Source: Promethearchaeati archaeon
GTDB taxonomy: Archaea; Asgardarchaeota; Heimdallarchaeia; JABLTI01
Direction of reading: 5' to 3'
Length of the DNA stretch: 38,665 nucleotides
Assembly: GCA_013166835.1 (NCBI GenBank)
Contig: JABLTI010000027.1
Location: forward strand, 1 to 38,665
This document shows positions 34,214-38,665 of the stretch, piece after piece (the stretch's first letter is position 1; each line of letters opens with the position of its first letter). The position numbers and the translations under genes are program-made. Under the pieces are notes generated by a model. The model searched no databases, was not told where the DNA came from, and saw nothing but the letters and a program-made list of their open reading frames with translations.

Positions 34214-35101
34214 TTAGAGATCCATTTCAAATTGACTAGCATTGCCAAGTAATTCAAATTTGATGGGCTTATATTTAGCTTCTTTAACATCAGTTTCTTC
34301 AGTGAAACCAGCTAGGACTCTTGTGAGGTTTTTCTTATCCTTCATTTTGCGTAATTTAATAAGTATTTTTTTCATATATTTCTCATTAGCAGCGTAAGTA
34401 ACCATGACTCGTCCATCTGAAGGTTGAATAGGATTTATCATTAATCCAGCATATGCTTTGATATCATCACCTTCTTGAATAACCCATTGCTTTCGGTCAG
34501 TAGTAGTATCTGTTTTAATACGCTCATAGAAAGCATTTATCCTTTCTTCGTCTTGTCCATATTCAGTAGAGAGAATTTTCACACATGCTTGTTGGTGCTT
34601 CTCGTAATCGAATTTTTCAATGTCATCTGTTGATTCACTAGGATCAATATCATCCAAATTAATATTGTAAAGGAAGAAAGTAGTTTGCTTGTGTTTGTAG
34701 CCCCATTTCTTAGCTATCTCTGCATCTTGCTGAGTAATAACCCCAAAATTAGAACGAACCTTCTTCGCTCCTTTTTTCTTCAATATTTCAATTGCTTTCT
34801 TGAATAGTAATTTCTCTGCTTCTTCATGTCCTGCTAAAACAGAGGGAGGGGTTAGAGCAGCAATTTTTACACCGTCTTCTTCCTCATCTAAAACTCTGGA
34901 AGTTAAAAATCCAACCATTTCTTTATCCTTGAAAGCATATAATCTTGTCTTCGGATCAAAGCCTTCTCGAGTATAGACTTCCTTTAATCTTTCCGCAGGT
35001 GTTTGGTGTGGAGATACAAAAGATTTAGCGACTTCTGCTCCAACCTTTGCCTGGTCAACTTCAAATCCCTCATGATAATGTTTAATCACATAATCTGACA
35101 T
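34214..35101 (-). CDS. Protein of two GNAT-like domains
   Basis: A 295-residue protein with two repeats of the GNAT fold: residues about 1-140 (LYAFKDKEMVGFLTSRV, then KLLFKKAIEILKKKGAKKVRS) and about 150-295 (ERINAFYERIK, QWVIQEGDDIKAYAGLMINP). Neither half shows the consensus acetyl-CoA Q/RxxGxG/A loop, so one or both may be degenerate. ATG at 35101 with GAGG 12 bases upstream. Its minus-strand promoter consists of operator site 4 (35172-35189) directly against a TATA box (35161-35170). Confidence 0.65.
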   Translation of the reverse strand: MSDYVIKHYHEGFEVDQAKVGAEVAKSFVSPHQTPAERLKEVYTREGFDPKTRLYAFKDKEMVGFLTSRVLDEEEDGVKIAALTPPSVLAGHEEAEKLLFKKAIEILKKKGAKKVRSNFGVITQQDAEIAKKWGYKHKQTTFFLYNINLDDIDPSESTDDIEKFDYEKHQQACVKILSTEYGQDEERINAFYERIKTDTTTDRKQWVIQEGDDIKAYAGLMINPIQPSDGRVMVTYAANEKYMKKILIKLRKMKDKKNLTRVLAGFTEETDVKEAKYKPIKFELLGNASQFEMDL

Positions 35102-35171
35102 AAAACATCATTCCTCAATGATTTTTGAATTAAAACTCAAGTTGATTACTTACCTTTTTATGTTATAAATG

Positions 35172-35189
35172 TTCTCACCATATTGAGAA
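35172..35189 (-). promoter_or_regulatory. Operator site 4: TTCTCA-N6-TGAGAA between GNAT and nucleotidyltransferase genes
   Basis: Perfect arms at 35172-35177 and 35184-35189. On the minus strand ATTTATAACA (35170-35161) follows after a single base. An additional half-site TGAGAA at 35206-35211 lies exactly 22 bp from the matching arm, towards the plus-strand gene, whose TATA-like CTATAATAAAAC is near 35229-35240. The site can therefore act on both divergent genes. Confidence 0.75.
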
Positions 35190-35284
35190 AAATAAATCAT
35201 CTCTATGAGAAAAATCAGCAATTTTCACTATAATAAAACGAGCGAAAATTTATTTGTAAAGTCTTACTAAAATAAAGATAAGTG

Positions 35285-35911
35285 ATGAGTATATTGGTTC
35301 TAAGGCTTGACGAAAATAATTGGGATTCTTATCTTCCAGAGGAAATATATGAACTATTTAAGTCATTAACTATTCCATGGTGGATTGCAGGAGGATGGGC
35401 TATTGATTTATTTCTTGGATCGAAAACACGCAATCATCTTGACATCGACATACAAATTCTAAGAAAAGATCAGTTAAAACTACAGGAATTTCTTGAAAGT
35501 TGGGATTTATACAAAACCAATCAACCTAGTTTAAAACCTTGGGAAAAAGATGAATTCCTACAACTAGGAGTTAATAGTATCTGGTGTAGAAAAACACCGG
35601 AAAATCCTTGGAAGATGCAAATTTTGTTTTTGGATACAGAGGGAGACAAATGGTTCTTCCGTCGTAAGACAAGTATTGGGGGATTTATATCGGATATAGG
35701 AATGAAAACCAAAACCGGAATTCCATATCTCGCACCTGAAATACAATTGTTATTTAAAGCTCGAAAAAAACCTGAACAAAAAGATAAACAAGATTTCCTT
35801 AACATTCTCCCTCTTCTAAAGAAGAAGAAACTGCTTTGGTTAAAAGAATCAATTCGCGTTCAGTTTGGAAGGAATCACAGTTGGATTGAAGAAATAAATA
35901 ATGTTCTTTAG
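35285..35911 (+). CDS. Nucleotidyltransferase of the aminoglycoside-2''-adenylyltransferase type
   Basis: A 208-residue protein from the ATG at 35285 (GTG directly before it at 35282). Seen: WWIAGGWAIDLFLGSKTRNH (about residues 31-50) followed by DIDIQI, the GG-W-x-x-D...R-x-H-x-D-x-D signature of the ANT(2'')/LinB-like group with metal-binding aspartates. The C-terminal domain is helical and rich in KK. In bacteria relatives add AMP to aminoglycosides or lincosamides, but many chromosomal homologs have other, unknown substrates. It lies divergent from the double-GNAT gene across operator site 4. Confidence 0.75.
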   Translation: MSILVLRLDENNWDSYLPEEIYELFKSLTIPWWIAGGWAIDLFLGSKTRNHLDIDIQILRKDQLKLQEFLESWDLYKTNQPSLKPWEKDEFLQLGVNSIWCRKTPENPWKMQILFLDTEGDKWFFRRKTSIGGFISDIGMKTKTGIPYLAPEIQLLFKARKKPEQKDKQDFLNILPLLKKKKLLWLKESIRVQFGRNHSWIEEINNVL

Positions 35912-36005
35912 TAAACGTACTTTTATCCAATATTTTTAAGTACTTAGAAATGCTACATATTATAATTTATAATAGGGTTTAAAACGATTTCTTTGGTGAG
36001 GGTCT

Positions 36006-37886
36006 TTGTCTAGAAAGAAGGAAACAATAAGGGTTAGCCTATTACTTGTTATAATATTATCAGGATTCGTCCAAATAAAACCAGTTAAAATTGAAGCTAC
36101 AACGGAGCCATTTTTCATATTAAAAGCAATAACAAACGGGGGTGGAACTCGACCAGACTTATTATTCTTTTTAAAGCAACACTGTGCAAGAATTGGTATA
36201 GACATTCAGATTTATACTTTTGAGTGGCCAACTTTTTTGGGAATGATCAGGGGAGATATTGATAATTATAATTTTGATATCTTTTGTGTAAATATGGTAG
36301 GATTTGCGGGAGACCCAGATTGGTCTAAAGTTTATGGAGAAAATGGAACATTAAATCTTGGTGGTTATGATACTTCTATGGATTGGGAAGAAGAACTAGG
36401 AACAGGAAGAAATGAATGGTACCTACAAACTGGGATTGAATTGATGCCCCCAGAATCAGAGGAGCGTGTACAGCATTACTGGGCTTGGCAGCAATATATG
36501 ATGGACAAAATTTTACCTATTCAAACTTTGTTTAATCCTAATAGTTTAATGGCTACTTGGTCGAATCTACAAGGTTTTGATTATGCAGAGGGTTTGCTTC
36601 CTTCTTGGGGAAAAATGAGTTTTACAGGATTACACACTGGTCAACATAGTCAAGATGAATTAATAATAAATGGTAAGGACTATGATTCTATAAATCCACT
36701 AATTAGTTGGAAGTGTAATTATGATATTTCAAACTTAATCTTGGATCGTGCAATCTGGTATGACTCCCAATTAAATGTTTATCCCCATTTAGCAACAGAT
36801 GTGTTATTGATTAATGATACTTATATTAGAATTAACATTAGAGAAGGTGTTAAATGGCATTCAGATCCCGATGGATTTTTTACAAATGAATATCTTGACG
36901 TCGATGATTTTTATTTTACATATTATGCTTTCAAACATTTATCTGATTCTTCACAGCTATTCAAATGGATTAAGGATGTGGTAAAAGTTGATCAATACAC
37001 TTTAGATATTTTTATTGATGAGGATCCTGATACTATAGAAAACGATAATTTTGCACCATTTCAGAAATATCTAGAAGTAGCGATTTTACCAGAACACTAT
37101 CTTAATCAGACTCAATTACCTGATGGCCAAACACCAGATACAGCAGATGCTTCTTGGGGTAAATTTGATAGTGATGGTTTTGGCACAGGACTTTTCGAAT
37201 TTGATTCCCATGAAGAAGGAGTACAAACAACATTATCAGTTGTCAGTGATTGTTGGTATTTGGATCCCCTTGTAGATAAATCTGATATGGATTTTATTAA
37301 TAGATTTGGTGATTTTACTGGAGGATTAAATAAATTAAGAATTAGAAATCTACCATTTAGAGTAGCTCAACTAGCTGAATTTGAAATTGGTAAAATTGAT
37401 ATGGTACCAGTTAGTAGGTTGCTTGATAAAAGAGATGAGTATCTTCAAGACCCTAATTTTGAGATCCATAGCAGATTCTCGAATATTTTAGAATACTTTG
37501 GTTACAACATGCGAGAGAATCGTGATCATATAGGTAGCAGAGACCCTTGTCCTAACGATCCAACAATTACTATAGGATTAGCTGTTAGAAAAGCTATTTC
37601 ATATGCTCTTGATGTAGATGAAATTAATGAGGTATTATTCAGAGGGGAGTATCTTCAGACCAATTTACCATTTTATGAAACATTGGCTAAGTGGAAAAAT
37701 CCAAATATTATTCGCTATGATCATGATTTAGATGAAGCAAGAAGATATATGGTACTCGCTAATTACACAAGCGGTGTTCAAGAACCTGATACACTTGAGT
37801 GGTGGGAAATTACTGGCATAGTTTTAACTTCAGTGTTTATTGCAGGAGTTATAGTATTTACTTTCTTCAAAACAAAGAAGAAATAA
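36006..37886 (+). CDS. Circularly permuted SBP_5-type substrate-binding protein with C-terminal membrane anchor
   Basis: A 626-residue secreted protein: signal-like helix (8-24), soluble domain, single membrane helix (602-621) and a KTKKK end. The segment order is unusual. Residues 36-205 look like the LAST part of a peptide/nickel-binding SBP_5 protein (FLKQHCARIGIDIQIYTFEW, GDPDW, then TLFNPNSLMATWSNLQGF). Residues 226-590 look like the FIRST two thirds: DSINPLI, RINIREGVKWHSDPDG (275-290), LDVDDFYFTYYAF, GTGLFEFD (393-400), VRKAISYALDVDEI (527-540) and DLDEARRYMVLANY (574-587). Start TTG at 36006 with GGTGAGG 5 bases upstream. It would bind peptides or similar ligands at the cell surface; no permease or ATPase adjoins it. 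Confidence 0.75.
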   Translation: MSRKKETIRVSLLLVIILSGFVQIKPVKIEATTEPFFILKAITNGGGTRPDLLFFLKQHCARIGIDIQIYTFEWPTFLGMIRGDIDNYNFDIFCVNMVGFAGDPDWSKVYGENGTLNLGGYDTSMDWEEELGTGRNEWYLQTGIELMPPESEERVQHYWAWQQYMMDKILPIQTLFNPNSLMATWSNLQGFDYAEGLLPSWGKMSFTGLHTGQHSQDELIINGKDYDSINPLISWKCNYDISNLILDRAIWYDSQLNVYPHLATDVLLINDTYIRINIREGVKWHSDPDGFFTNEYLDVDDFYFTYYAFKHLSDSSQLFKWIKDVVKVDQYTLDIFIDEDPDTIENDNFAPFQKYLEVAILPEHYLNQTQLPDGQTPDTADASWGKFDSDGFGTGLFEFDSHEEGVQTTLSVVSDCWYLDPLVDKSDMDFINRFGDFTGGLNKLRIRNLPFRVAQLAEFEIGKIDMVPVSRLLDKRDEYLQDPNFEIHSRFSNILEYFGYNMRENRDHIGSRDPCPNDPTITIGLAVRKAISYALDVDEINEVLFRGEYLQTNLPFYETLAKWKNPNIIRYDHDLDEARRYMVLANYTSGVQEPDTLEWWEITGIVLTSVFIAGVIVFTFFKTKKK

Positions 37887-37978
37887 AAGTGATATAACCT
37901 TGTTTTCTTCTTTGTGAACGTTAATAAAGCAAGTTGGATTATTTCACATATAAAAATACTACAAGGAAGAGTCTCTCT

Positions 37979-38368
37979 ATGGATCTTGGTGCTGTTTTAG
38001 GATTATATATTCTTGCATCCTCTGGCGTTTGCTTAATTGTTAATATTCTCTTTTTTAGATTAGTTTTTAGAAAACAAAAACGAATGAAAGCGAATGGTTA
38101 TTCCTGGGTTGCTTCTCTGGGATTAATAGCTCTAGTTAATTTTGGTTTTGTTTTTGCTTTTGTATCTTCGATTACTGGTGTTACAAATATTTTCGATGCT
38201 GGACCCATATTTCTATTTGTCATTCCAGCGATAACCTGGTTTGTTCCTGCATCCTTATACACCTTTATTCGAGCTCTTTTCATTGTGATAACTAGAAATC
38301 GAGAGCGAGAAATTCTCTCACAAGATTTAGAAACTGCTGAAGTTGTCGCATTCGTACCTGAAAATTAG
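37979..38368 (+). CDS. Small membrane protein of unknown function
   Basis: About 129 residues from the ATG at 37979, preceded by AAGGAAGAG; a TTG at 37934 would add 15 polar residues. Three membrane segments at roughly 5-28, 45-68 and 76-100 and an acidic tail. No family recognised. It follows the permuted binding protein by 92 bp on the same strand and might be a membrane partner. Confidence 0.55.
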   Translation: MDLGAVLGLYILASSGVCLIVNILFFRLVFRKQKRMKANGYSWVASLGLIALVNFGFVFAFVSSITGVTNIFDAGPIFLFVIPAITWFVPASLYTFIRALFIVITRNREREILSQDLETAEVVAFVPEN

Positions 38369-38477
38369 GACCTTTAAGAACCACACAATTCAGATCTTAC
38401 AATTTTCTTATTGAATTAAATTTAATAAAAGTTTAATTAGCTTTATTTTCTTGTAATCTGCAAATAGGTTGATGTAC

Positions 38478-38665
38478 ATGAAGGAATACAGCATCTCAGA
38501 AATTCAGAAATTAATGGCTGAAGGAAAACTAACTGCTAAACAATTGGTGAAGAAATATCTGGAAAGAATTAATAAAATCGACAAATCGGGTCCAACTATT
38601 AATTCGATTATTGAATTAAATCCTGATGCGATAAAGATAGCTGAAAATCTTGATCAAGTTAGAAA
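38478..38665 (+). CDS. Amidase-signature-family protein, N-terminal part (gene leaves the window)
   Basis: The first 62 codons of an amidase-signature enzyme: ISEIQKLMAEGKLTAKQLV, YLERINKID, GPTINSIIELNPDAIKIAE, the typical N-terminal helices that precede the Ser-cisSer-Lys catalytic core, which lies beyond the window. ATG at 38478, with AGGTTGAT about 6 bases upstream; ATG 38472 is in frame. Whether it is GatA-like or a general amidase cannot be told from this part. Confidence 0.8.
   Translation, partial: MKEYSISEIQKLMAEGKLTAKQLVKKYLERINKIDKSGPTINSIIELNPDAIKIAENLDQVR

Overview
The window reads as a piece of an AT-rich archaeal chromosome. The archaeal signs are a geranylgeranyl-reductase-type gene at the left edge, a tRNA-Trp with an intron at the canonical 37/38 position and no encoded CCA, TATA boxes upstream of several genes, GGTGA/GGAG-type Shine-Dalgarno sites with many GTG and TTG starts, and a free-standing AlaX editing protein. 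The gene mix (DegV pair, HGSNAT/DUF1624-like membrane proteins, GH57, large FtsX-type exporter, polyketide-dehydratase-like protein) would suit an Asgard-type archaeon, but that placement is inference and no marker gene here settles it.

Layout. 1-9.3 kb: partial geranylgeranyl reductase, MFS exporter, alaX with a highly structured leader, a small helical protein, nitroreductase, a broken COG0731-type radical SAM gene, GH57, DinB-like protein, a broken phosphotriesterase, the tail of a second DinB-like gene, and a GNAT protein. 9.3-9.5 kb: tRNA-Trp. 9.5-17.5 kb: DinB-like, DUF1624-like, aminoglycoside-phosphotransferase-like kinase, a structured non-coding stretch, a basic coiled-coil (AT-hook/bZIP-like) protein, SDR, DegV, membrane protein, and a broken solute-binding protein. 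17.5-25.8 kb: a minus-strand block with hydrolase, membrane protein, double-ATPase ABC subunit, 961-residue FtsX-type permease and a tandem pair of winged-helix regulators; divergent from the regulators is a short transcription unit of three very small ORFs ending in a hairpin. 25.8-38.7 kb: second DegV, SnoaL/DUF4440-like protein, hydrolase with an in-frame amber codon, second DUF1624-like protein, tandem DUF998-like pair, a PycTM-like membrane protein with an in-frame opal codon, a dehydratase/PPTase-like fusion, cupin, double-GNAT protein, aminoglycoside-nucleotidyltransferase-like protein, a circularly permuted substrate-binding protein, and the start of an amidase.

The strongest unexpected signal is a regulatory one. 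The exact palindrome TTCTCA-N6-TGAGAA occurs four times, always between genes: near the small protein/nitroreductase, upstream of the ABC permease, between the regulator pair and the small ORFs, and between the GNAT and nucleotidyltransferase genes. Three of the four have an extra half-site exactly 22 bp away and three abut a TATA box. The flanking genes are mostly of types linked to efflux or modification of small molecules, so I propose a local stress/xenobiotic-response regulon controlled by one or both winged-helix proteins.

A second theme is gene breakage. Five genes carry a frameshift, internal deletion or in-frame stop although a good ribosome site or family match shows what they were, and a sixth survives only as a tail. 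This is either real decay or assembly error; the reads would decide.
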